5,377 bases of DNA, from positions 1 to 5,377 of the forward strand of contig JAJRWM010000092.1 of NCBI GenBank assembly GCA_024276815.1, in the 5' to 3' direction. Below the pieces are notes generated by a model. That model saw only the letters and a program-made list of their open reading frames with translations. It was not told the origin of the DNA and did not search any database. The DNA comes from a bacterium (GTDB lineage Bacteria; JACRDZ01; JAJRWM01). Positions 1 to 5,377 of this stretch are shown here, piece by piece (within the stretch, counting starts at the first letter, position 1; each line of letters begins with the position of its first letter). The position numbers were made by a program, and so were the translations under genes.

Positions 1-1
1 C

Positions 2-733
2 AAAAATTTACGCGGCTTCTATTTTGGCTATGACCTGATCGACAATATCCTGGTCTCGCTGCCAAGGAAAGCCGGTCTGCGGACAAGGGGTGATACGGTG
101 ACCTTTGGCTTGGCCTATCTTGTCAAGACTCTGGGACATCGACCCGACCTGTTAATCGCCGGGCCGGAGCCTTTTAATTATCAGCCGGCGGGCGAGTGGT
201 CAGGCACAGCGTATTCAGTGGGCGCGAAAAATCCCAAAAATATCGCCGCCTGGGGGCTGGTCAACCTGGTCAAAGGGAATAACCCCAACCTGGACCGGAT
301 TATCTGGAGCTATTTCCGCCGCCGGCCGGTCAGGGAGTGCGGCGATGACAATAGCTGGACCAGGGAGATTTCAGCCCTCTATTCGCTATATGAGGGGGAT
401 TACTGGCGTCAGGCTGGAAACTATGACCAGGCGATTGAGAACTTCCAGGCGGTCAGCCGGCTTGGCGATTACCGTATGATCAACAACATCGGTTTGCGCT
501 ATATGTTGATGAAGGAGTACCAGCGGGCGGAAACTGAGTATCGGCGGATGTTGGCGTTGCGTCCTGATAATTACCGTACCTACAGTAATTTGGGTAATGT
601 TTATTTTGAGTTAGCCCGCTACCCTGAAGCGCTGGAATATTATCGAAAGAGCCTGGCACTTAAACCCGATTCCAATTTTGTCAAGAAAAGAATTATCAGG
701 ACGCGGGAGGCGTTAAAACGAACCGCTAATTGA
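2..733 (+). CDS. C-terminal part of a DUF2723 (TMEM260-like) membrane protein with TPR repeats, 5' truncated
   Basis: The reading frame is open from base 2 to the TGA at 731-733, so 243 residues of a longer protein are visible; a GTG at 98 is internal, not the start. Visible residues 1-50 (FYFGYDLIDNILVSLP, then a G-D-T-V-T-F stretch at 30-35 and a conserved-looking HRPDLLI) resemble the segment that follows the membrane domain in DUF2723 proteins, where a 'nLLnSLpPnAilftnGDndTFpLwYlq' pattern is usual. DUF2723 proteins are multi-pass GT-C-like proteins related to eukaryotic TMEM260, a protein O-mannosyltransferase. The C-terminal half carries about three tetratricopeptide repeats, near residues 126-154, 158-190 and 193-224, with typical A/Y/G/P positions such as YSNLGNVYFELARYPEALEYY. 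TPRs normally bind partner proteins. The membrane domain lies outside the window, so the family call rests on a short segment; a plain TPR protein is the alternative. Substrate unknown. Confidence 0.7.
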   Translation, partial: KNLRGFYFGYDLIDNILVSLPRKAGLRTRGDTVTFGLAYLVKTLGHRPDLLIAGPEPFNYQPAGEWSGTAYSVGAKNPKNIAAWGLVNLVKGNNPNLDRIIWSYFRRRPVRECGDDNSWTREISALYSLYEGDYWRQAGNYDQAIENFQAVSRLGDYRMINNIGLRYMLMKEYQRAETEYRRMLALRPDNYRTYSNLGNVYFELARYPEALEYYRKSLALKPDSNFVKKRIIRTREALKRTAN

Positions 734-772
734 CAAAAAACACTTGTGTTTAACGTTAAAGCAACCTATAAT
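730..772 (+). promoter_or_regulatory. Candidate promoter with overlapping palindromes upstream of the cyclophilin gene
   Basis: A perfect TATAAT lies at 767-772. Seventeen bases upstream, at 744-749, is TTGTGT, a weak -35 (TTG conserved). A consensus TTGACA at 730-735 overlaps the previous gene's stop codon but is 31 bases from the TATAAT, too far for a normal sigma-70 pair. Between them are an inverted repeat AAACAC-TT-GTGTTT (738-751) and a perfect 12-base palindrome TTTAACGTTAAA (749-760), which share three bases. Their place over the -35 and spacer is where a repressor operator would sit. Promoter function is inferred, and AT-rich sequence yields such matches easily. Confidence 0.45.
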
Positions 773-790
773 TCAGCTAAAATCATGGAA

Positions 791-808
791 AAAGGAGTGT
801 CTGTTTTG
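791..808 (+). promoter_or_regulatory. Ribosome binding site that selects a TTG start
   Basis: AAAGGAG at 791-797 is followed by an 8-base spacer and TTG at 806-808. This spacing is close to ideal. The upstream in-frame ATG at 785 lies before the Shine-Dalgarno sequence and has only AT-rich, non-GGAG sequence ahead of it. Starting at TTG also gives a compact, conventional signal peptide, whereas the ATG adds seven residues before it. Confidence 0.7.
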
Positions 809-1393
809 TTTGAGAAAATCGCAGTTTTAACTATTACGCTGATGTTGGGTATTTTAGGGTCCAGCGGAGTCTGCTCCGCCGGCGACGCGGTCCAGAATCC
901 GGTCGTGCTCATGAAGACCTCGTTGGGTGACATTAAAATTGAGCTGAACCGGGAAAAAGCGCCGATTTCAGTGGAAAACTTTTTAAGCTATGTTGAAGAC
1001 AAGTTTTTTGACGGCACTATTTTCCATCGGGTAATCAGCAACTTCATGATTCAGGGCGGCGGCTACAAGAGCGACTTCAGCCACCCCAACACCAAGGCGC
1101 CGATCAAAAATGAGGCTAAAAACGGCTTGAGTAATGACCGCGGGACAATCGCCATTGCCCGCACTAACGTTGTTGACAGCGCGACGGCGCAGTTTTTTAT
1201 CAACGTCAAGGACAATCCCTTTCTGAATTACAAAAATGATTCATCTTACGGCTACGCTGTCTTTGGCAAGGTTATCGAGGGCATGGATGTTGTCGACAAG
1301 ATAAAAATGGTCAAAACCGGCCCCAAGGGACCGTTCCGGACTGACGCGCCTCAGGAAAACGTGGTAATACTTTCTGTCACCCTGGTTAAATAA
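806..1393 (+). CDS. Exported cyclophilin-type peptidyl-prolyl cis-trans isomerase (PpiA-like)
   Basis: Cyclophilins catalyse cis-trans isomerisation of X-Pro bonds and assist protein folding. The TTG at 806 is chosen as start because AAAGGAG at 791-797 sits 8 bases before it. The in-frame ATG at 785 (7 codons longer) and GTG at 746 lack a ribosome binding site. From TTG the protein has 195 residues. It opens with a signal peptide: a Lys at 4, a hydrophobic core at about 5-18, and a plausible signal peptidase cut after Ala25 (VCSA/GD). There is a Cys at 23, but no good lipobox. The isomerase domain spans about 33-194 with the signature [13 protein letters not shown] at 73-85, including catalytic Arg75, Phe80 and Gln83. 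[20 protein letters not shown] motif lies at 113-131 and [17 protein letters not shown] follows. The inserted loop pattern and the C-terminal [11 protein letters not shown] match bacterial PpiA/PpiB rather than eukaryotic types. It is therefore probably periplasmic or outside the membrane. It ends in TAA. The 72-base gap after the upstream gene contains its likely promoter. Confidence 0.9.
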   Translation: MFEKIAVLTITLMLGILGSSGVCSAGDAVQNPVVLMKTSLGDIKIELNREKAPISVENFLSYVEDKFFDGTIFHRVISNFMIQGGGYKSDFSHPNTKAPIKNEAKNGLSNDRGTIAIARTNVVDSATAQFFINVKDNPFLNYKNDSSYGYAVFGKVIEGMDVVDKIKMVKTGPKGPFRTDAPQENVVILSVTLVK

Positions 1394-1465
1394 TGGGTCT
1401 GCCCCCGGGGCGGAATGTTCGTGACGTAAACAAGATAGCGGCATAATAAAGCAATCGGGAGTTTC

Positions 1466-1882
1466 ATGGGGAAAATAACTCGGGAAATCAAGAATATTAT
1501 TCACGAGGAGCATCTTGGGTTTGTGGCGACGGCTTCTCTTGAGGGCGTGCCCAACGTTTCCCCCAAGGGGTCGATCAGGGTCTGGGATGACGACACCTTG
1601 ATTTTTATTGATATCGCTTCGGTCCATACCCGGCAAAATTTGCTGGAAAATCCGCATGTTTCGGTTAACATCCTGAGTTTTAAAAATTATGTCGGCTATC
1701 AGATCCAGGGGCAGGCGGAAGTCCTGGGCCATGGTTTCATCTATGACAGCCTGGTCTCGGAAATGAACAAGATCGAGCCGAAATTAAGCGAGCAGATTTT
1801 TGTCGTTAAGATAAGCGTTGAACAAGTACAGAAGCAGACGGCCCCGCCTTTAGTCAAAAAGCTCAGCCGGCAGCCCTCGTAG
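1466..1882 (+). CDS. Pyridoxamine 5'-phosphate oxidase-like FMN-binding split-barrel protein
   Basis: A complete 138-residue protein, usual for the small stand-alone members of the PNPOx-like family (Putative_PNPOx). Members bind FMN or related flavins as dimers; for most, the substrate is unknown, so true pyridoxamine-phosphate oxidase activity should not be assumed. Family features seen: an N-terminal helix ITREIKNIIHE (4-14), then GFVATASLEGVPNVSPKGS (18-36), IRVWDDDTLIFIDIAS (37-52), TRQNLLENPHVSVNI (55-69) and the G-Q-A-E strand at 82-85. The order and spacing match the split barrel. There is no signal peptide, so it is probably cytoplasmic. The ATG is preceded by GGGAG at 1457-1461, only 4 bases away, which is a short spacer. 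A CATAAT at 1442-1447 could be a -10 box, but no good -35 accompanies it; read-through from the cyclophilin gene 72 bases upstream is equally possible. The last codons run into a hairpin that may terminate the convergent gene. Confidence 0.85.
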   Translation: MGKITREIKNIIHEEHLGFVATASLEGVPNVSPKGSIRVWDDDTLIFIDIASVHTRQNLLENPHVSVNILSFKNYVGYQIQGQAEVLGHGFIYDSLVSEMNKIEPKLSEQIFVVKISVEQVQKQTAPPLVKKLSRQPS

Positions 1883-1913
1883 CTCCGGCAATCAGGGCTT
1901 GTCCGGCTGTGAG
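1856..1913 (-). terminator. Possible rho-independent terminator for the minus-strand membrane glycosyltransferase gene
   Basis: Three paired blocks form an imperfect hairpin: CTC (1862-1864) with GAG (1911-1913), AGCCGG (1865-1870) with CCGGCT (1903-1908), and GCCC (1873-1876) with GGGC (1895-1898). The loop of about 18 bases can fold further, since another CCGGC at 1885-1889 offers a competing stem. In the minus direction the stem is followed by five T residues (A-tract 1856-1860 on plus). On the plus side only AAAATATT follows, so it would act mainly on the minus transcript. It overlaps the last codons of the plus-strand flavin-type gene. Bulges and the large loop keep confidence moderate. 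Confidence 0.4.
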
Positions 1914-1936
1914 AAAATATTCCGCCGGCAGGTTCA

Positions 1937-3178
1937 TTATGCGGAAGAGTTAATCCCTTGTAATTTCTCATAGTCGCTTCGATATGATTTAGCGCTGGAA
2001 AACTTAAGTCCTTTTCGATCTTTTATCAGCGCCTTGGCCGCCAGTATTATCAATAAAGGCTCAATCGGAAAGCGAAATCTGGTAGAGCCGTAAACGACCA
2101 GGGAAAATAAGGTGAAGTAAGCGATCAGGCCAATTATCGGCAACAGGTTTTCCTGCCCCTTTTCCGCAGAAAAGAATAAATAATAAAAGAACAGCAACAG
2201 AACCGGGCCGTAGGTCAGCAGGCTTACCAACTGGAAGTAAAAAGGCGCTCTTGGCCAGGGATTCCAGAAACGGAAAAACTTGAAAGGTATCGATATGAAA
2301 GTTTCTTTTATATTATTCCGCCAAAAATCCAGCGTCATCAGCCAGTATTTTTTATTTAACTGAGGTTCGTTTAGCCGGCGGTTGATTTTTGGGGGCGGCA
2401 GCCAGCCTCCCCGGGTTTTTAAATTTTGATAAACCTCAAGGTTGTTACCGCCGTACATAGTCACTCCGTTTTGAGTCGTTACGGGAATGATTTCCTCAAA
2501 CACCAGGTAATTCCTGGCTGTCCAGGGCAGGATAACCACAATCACGCAAATCCCCAGGACCAGGGCGTTGACCATCCCAAACAACCGTTCATGATGAAAT
2601 ATCAGGTACCAGAAAAATAAAAACAGGGGGAACATGACGACCACGGGACGGCAAAGAGCCGCTATCCCCAGGACTAGGCCGCTCAATATAAGCCTGGTAA
2701 CAGAAAAGTCGTCTTCAAGCAGACACATCAGGAAAATAAAAAGCATTATCAGGAACTGGAATAAAGTTTCCGATAAAAGATAGGCCGAATAGAAAATAAA
2801 ATGCGGGAAAGCAGCCCCGCAAAGCATGGCCCAAAACGCCACTTTCCCGCTGAACACTTCTCTGGCCGTAAAATAGATCAACAGGCAGGTCAACGCTCCC
2901 AACAGGGACTGAGCGACCTTGACAATCCAGAACTTTGGCCCGAAAAACCGGTATATACCGGCCAGAAAAAAAGGATAAAGCGGCGCCCGTTTGCTGGTCA
3001 GGTTTTTTCCCAAACGAAAACCTTTTTGCCGGCTCAGGTTGAGGGCGATATGATGATACTCGGATGAGTCATAGTTGAAATCAAAATGGGGTTTATCAAT
3101 ACCGGTGAACGCCGCAAAACCGATCCGCAGGGAAACCGCCAGGAGAAAGATCAAAGTAATTTTGAGATATTGCTTCAT
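1937..3178 (-). CDS. Glycosyltransferase family 39-like (PMT/ArnT-type) integral membrane protein
   Basis: A complete 413-residue polytopic protein. Such GT-C enzymes transfer a sugar from a polyprenyl- or dolichyl-phosphate donor to a protein, lipid or glycan on the outer face of the cytoplasmic membrane. About ten hydrophobic segments are visible, near residues 6-24, 85-105, 112-130, 134-153, 160-175, 176-193, 202-220, 318-340, 347-367 and 371-388. The first extracytoplasmic loop holds the expected acidic pair in YDSSEY (Asp37, Glu40) and then KRAPLYPFFLAGIYRFFG (63-80), a hallmark of the family. Further on, LPWTARNYLVF, a YGGNN turn and the late GSTRFRFPIEPLLIILAA also match. A basic tail of about 25 residues ends the protein. 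The ATG at 3176-3178 is preceded by AAGGAT with a 6-base spacer. Acceptor and sugar cannot be told from sequence. It is convergent with the flavin-type gene and divergent from clpB, so it appears to be a single-gene transcript. Its sequence looks more AT-rich than clpB, partly because of Phe/Ile/Leu/Lys content. Confidence 0.85.
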   Translation of the reverse strand: MKQYLKITLIFLLAVSLRIGFAAFTGIDKPHFDFNYDSSEYHHIALNLSRQKGFRLGKNLTSKRAPLYPFFLAGIYRFFGPKFWIVKVAQSLLGALTCLLIYFTAREVFSGKVAFWAMLCGAAFPHFIFYSAYLLSETLFQFLIMLFIFLMCLLEDDFSVTRLILSGLVLGIAALCRPVVVMFPLFLFFWYLIFHHERLFGMVNALVLGICVIVVILPWTARNYLVFEEIIPVTTQNGVTMYGGNNLEVYQNLKTRGGWLPPPKINRRLNEPQLNKKYWLMTLDFWRNNIKETFISIPFKFFRFWNPWPRAPFYFQLVSLLTYGPVLLLFFYYLFFSAEKGQENLLPIIGLIAYFTLFSLVVYGSTRFRFPIEPLLIILAAKALIKDRKGLKFSSAKSYRSDYEKLQGINSSA

Positions 3179-3201
3179 TATTTCATCCTTGTTTATATAC
3201 T

Positions 3202-3230
3202 ATAATAGGTTGGATGATAAATGTTCTTAA
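3202..3230 (-). promoter_or_regulatory. Candidate promoter for the membrane glycosyltransferase gene
   Basis: Read on the minus strand, TTAAGA (plus 3225-3230, four of six matches to TTGACA) is followed after exactly 17 bases by TATTAT (plus 3202-3207, five of six matches to TATAAT). The start codon is about 24 bases further on, leaving a short leader that contains the AAGGAT ribosome binding site at 3185-3190. The spacing is good, but the region is AT-rich, so a chance match cannot be excluded. Confidence 0.4.
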
Positions 3231-3276
3231 GTAAAATTTCAATCTATTTAAAACTTATCGGCAGATGTTGGTATCA

Positions 3277-3282
3277 TATTAT
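3277..3282 (+). promoter_or_regulatory. Weak candidate -10 box for clpB
   Basis: TATTAT at 3277-3282 matches five of six -10 bases and lies about 40 bases before the clpB start. The hexamer 17 bases upstream (CTTATC, 3254-3259) is a poor -35. A second plus-strand TATAAT at 3201-3206 also lacks a partner. I saw no CIRCE repeat (TTAGCACTC-N9-GAGTGCTAA), no CtsR tandem GGTCAAA and no convincing sigma-32 pair in 3179-3323, so the mode of heat-shock control, if any, is not visible. Confidence 0.25.
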
Positions 3283-3308
3283 AGCGAATGTTTAACTTGA
3301 TAAAAAAC

Positions 3309-3326
3309 AGGAGGTTTGCTTATATG
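3309..3326 (+). promoter_or_regulatory. Ribosome binding site of clpB
   Basis: AGGAGG at 3309-3314 is a full Shine-Dalgarno match. It is separated from the ATG at 3324 by 9 bases. No other in-frame start nearby competes, and the protein begins MRLDKLT, the usual ClpB N-terminus. Confidence 0.85.
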
Positions 3327-5377
3327 CGCTTGGACAAGTTAACTATCAAAGCCACGGAAGCGTTGCAGTCAGCTCAGGAAATCGCCGCGAGCTATGACCA
3401 GCAGCAGATAGACCCTCTGCACCTGTTAAAAGCGATTGCCGAACAGGAGGGCGGGGTTGTGCCGCCGCTCTTGCAAAAGCTCGGCCTGAACCCCGGGCGG
3501 CTATTAACTTCGATTGAAGCGGAAATCACCAGGCTGCCCAAGGTTTACGGCGCCGGCGCCAGCGGCCCTTACCTGAGTTCAGAGCTGCAAAAAATTATGA
3601 ACGATTCCTTTGAGATTATCAAGCAGTTCAAGGATGAGTATGTCAGTTGCGAACATCTTTTGCTGGTCATGGCTGACAGTAAAACAAAGGCCGGCAACCT
3701 GTTGCGTGCACTGGGCGTAAAACGGGACGATTTATTAAAAGCGCTCAAACAGATAAGAGGCTCGCAAAGGGTTACCGATCCCAATCCGGAAGACAAATAT
3801 CAGGCGCTGACCAGGTTCGGCCGGGACCTGGTCGCTCTGGCGCGGGCGGGCAAGCTGGATCAGGTCATCGGCCGGGATGATGAAATCCGCCGGGTAATCC
3901 AGGTGCTTTCCCGCCGCCGTAAAAACAACCCGGTGCTGATCGGGGAGCCGGGGGTGGGTAAAACCGCTATCGCTGAAGGACTGGCCCAGCGGCTGGTGGC
4001 GAGGGACGTGCCTGATTCTTTGAAGAACAAGCGGGTGATCGCCTTGGATATCGGTTCCTTGATCGCCGGCGCTAAATATCGGGGTGAGTTTGAAGACCGT
4101 TTAAAGGCGGTTCTGAAAGAAATCGAGGAAGCGCAGGGTGAGATTATACTCTTCATCGATGAACTGCATACGGTAGTGGGCGCCGGCTCGGCCGAAGGCT
4201 CGGTTGACGCCTCGAACATGCTGAAACCGGCGCTGGCCCGGGGCGAACTTCGCTGCATTGGCGCGACCACCCTGGATGAATACCGAAAATACATCGAGAA
4301 GGACCCGGCGCTGGAGCGGCGTTTTCAGATGGTTTACGTGTCTGAACCCAGCGTGGAGGAGACCATTTCCATTTTACGGGGACTCAAGGAGCGGTACGAA
4401 GTGCATCATGGCGTGAGGATCCAGGATAACGCGATTGTCGCCGCCGCGGTTTTATCGCATCGCTATATCACGGAGCGTTTTTTGCCCGACAAGGCAATCG
4501 ATTTGATCGACGAGGCGGCTTCCAGGCTGCGCATGGAAATCGACAGCATGCCGACGGAACTGGATGAGATCGAACGCAAGATCCGCCAGCTCGAGATCGA
4601 GCGGCAGGCGGTAAAGAAAGAAAAAGACAAGGCTTCCACCGAGCGGTTGGAAAAGATTGAGCGGGAAATCGCCCGTCTCAAGGAAGACAGTTCCCGGATG
4701 AAGGCTCACTGGATGCTGGAAAAAGAAAAAATAAAAAAAATCAGCCGCTTGAAAGAACAGCTTGAGACAAACAAGCTTTCCGCGCAAAAAGCGGAACGGG
4801 AAGGCAATCTTAACCTGGCCTCGGAATTAAAATACGGACAGTTGCCGCAACTGGAAGCTGAACTGAAAAAGGTTAATGAGGAATTACTGGAAGTTCAGAA
4901 GAATAAAAAGATGTTAAAAGAGGAAGTCGAGGAAGAGGATATCGCTGAAATCGTGGCCAAGTGGACGGGTATCCCGGTCGCCAAAATGCTGGAAGGTGAA
5001 ACCAGGAAACTGCTGCATATGGAAGAGCATCTGAGAGAACGGGTAGTCGGGCAGGATGAAGCGCTGGGCGCGGTCAGCGACGCGTTGCGGCGTTCCCGTT
5101 CGGGTATCTCTGATCCCAACCGTCCGATTGGTTCCTTCATCTTCATGGGGCCGACCGGGGTTGGCAAAACCGAACTGGCCCGCGCTCTGGCTGAATTTCT
5201 CTTTGATGACGAGCAGGCTCTGGTCCGGATTGACATGAGCGAGTATATGGAAAAATTTTCCGTGTCCCGGCTGATCGGCGCGCCTCCCGGCTACGTTGGC
5301 TATGAGGAGGGCGGCCAGTTAACGGAGGCGGTCCGCCGCCGGCCCTATTCGGTTATTTTGCTGGACGAGATAGAAAA
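3324..5377 (+). CDS. clpB: ATP-dependent disaggregase ClpB, 3' truncated by the window end
   Basis: ClpB is a hexameric AAA+ chaperone that pulls polypeptides out of aggregates in the cytoplasm, together with DnaK, DnaJ and GrpE. The ATG follows AGGAGG (3309-3314) by 9 bases. The window holds 684 codons of a protein usually about 860 residues long. In order: a duplicated Clp N-domain (about 1-150); NBD1 with Walker A GEPGVGKT (207-214), pore-loop Tyr252 in KYRGEFEDR, Walker B with Asp279/Glu280, and arginine fingers Arg332/Arg333 in LERRF; then the coiled-coil middle domain (about 410-530), including Tyr504 in [13 protein letters not shown]2 follows with Walker A GPTGVGKT (609-616), pore-loop Tyr657 in GAPPGYVGY, and Walker B Asp681/Glu682 just before the cut. 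The full-length middle domain separates it from ClpA and ClpC, and no IGL/F loop for ClpP binding is expected in this family (that region is beyond the window). Every key residue checked is present and the frame is unbroken, so the gene looks functional. Confidence 0.97.
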   Translation, partial: MRLDKLTIKATEALQSAQEIAASYDQQQIDPLHLLKAIAEQEGGVVPPLLQKLGLNPGRLLTSIEAEITRLPKVYGAGASGPYLSSELQKIMNDSFEIIKQFKDEYVSCEHLLLVMADSKTKAGNLLRALGVKRDDLLKALKQIRGSQRVTDPNPEDKYQALTRFGRDLVALARAGKLDQVIGRDDEIRRVIQVLSRRRKNNPVLIGEPGVGKTAIAEGLAQRLVARDVPDSLKNKRVIALDIGSLIAGAKYRGEFEDRLKAVLKEIEEAQGEIILFIDELHTVVGAGSAEGSVDASNMLKPALARGELRCIGATTLDEYRKYIEKDPALERRFQMVYVSEPSVEETISILRGLKERYEVHHGVRIQDNAIVAAAVLSHRYITERFLPDKAIDLIDEAASRLRMEIDSMPTELDEIERKIRQLEIERQAVKKEKDKASTERLEKIEREIARLKEDSSRMKAHWMLEKEKIKKISRLKEQLETNKLSAQKAEREGNLNLASELKYGQLPQLEAELKKVNEELLEVQKNKKMLKEEVEEEDIAEIVAKWTGIPVAKMLEGETRKLLHMEEHLRERVVGQDEALGAVSDALRRSRSGISDPNRPIGSFIFMGPTGVGKTELARALAEFLFDDEQALVRIDMSEYMEKFSVSRLIGAPPGYVGYEEGGQLTEAVRRRPYSVILLDEIE

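Noticed and set aside
1398-1413. GCCCC-C-GGGGC just after the cyclophilin stop, looking like a terminator
   Set aside because: The two arms are separated by a single base, so a full hairpin cannot form without losing pairs, and no T-tract follows.
1241-1732. A 163-codon open frame on the minus strand
   Set aside because: It lies opposite the 3' end of the cyclophilin gene and most of the flavin-type gene, both of which have clear family motifs; the antisense translation resembles no family and has no convincing ribosome binding site.
2801-3067. An 88-codon plus-strand open frame opposite the glycosyltransferase gene
   Set aside because: It overlaps a well-supported membrane protein gene, and its translation shows no domain or start signal. 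The shorter frame at 2426-2620 is rejected likewise.
3220-3297. Similar AATGTT words at about 3220 and 3287 in the divergent intergenic region
   Set aside because: The match is only six to eight bases in AT-rich sequence, which is expected by chance.
3860-4294. A 144-codon open frame on the minus strand inside clpB
   Set aside because: It is the antisense of the highly conserved NBD1 region and is rich in Ser/Arg, as expected from a shadow frame of GC-rich coding sequence. Other minus-strand frames at 3569-3796, 4452-4787 and 4895-5236 are rejected for the same reason.
4683-4920. A-rich, Lys/Glu-rich stretch in clpB, including a run of A at about 4729-4740
   Set aside because: It encodes the coiled-coil middle domain normal for ClpB, and the frame continues correctly on both sides, so it is neither a frameshift nor a foreign insertion.

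Overview
This is a bacterial chromosomal window of mixed housekeeping and envelope genes, with no mobile element, CRISPR array, tRNA or rRNA that I can see. The phylum cannot be fixed from the sequence alone. A cyclophilin of the PpiA/PpiB type with a signal peptide, two polytopic sugar-transferase-type proteins and frequent non-ATG start options suggest a Gram-negative-type or deep-branching bacterium of moderate GC content; that is inference, not a placement.

Left part, plus strand (1-1882): three genes point rightwards. First is the 3' end of a large gene whose product looks like a DUF2723 (TMEM260-like, GT-C type) membrane protein with a C-terminal run of tetratricopeptide repeats. Next is an exported cyclophilin-type peptidyl-prolyl isomerase, best started at a TTG codon at 806. 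Third is a small FMN-binding split-barrel (pyridoxamine-phosphate-oxidase-like) protein. The two gaps between them are each 72 bases. The first gap holds a perfect TATAAT box and two overlapping palindromes, so the isomerase probably has its own regulated promoter.

Middle, minus strand (1937-3178): a glycosyltransferase family 39-like integral membrane protein runs convergently towards the flavin-type gene. A GC-rich hairpin at 1862-1913, followed in the minus direction by a U-tract, may terminate it. A 145-base divergent intergenic region (3179-3323) separates it from clpB.

Right part, plus strand (3324-5377): the first 684 codons of the disaggregase ClpB, intact as far as it goes and cut by the window end inside the second Walker B region. 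ClpB works with DnaK/DnaJ in the cytoplasm. The cyclophilin, if exported, works outside the membrane. The two membrane glycosyltransferase-like proteins probably use polyprenyl-linked sugars, but nothing here shows they share a pathway. No new multi-gene system is evident. The most unusual local structure is the palindrome-rich promoter region at 730-772.
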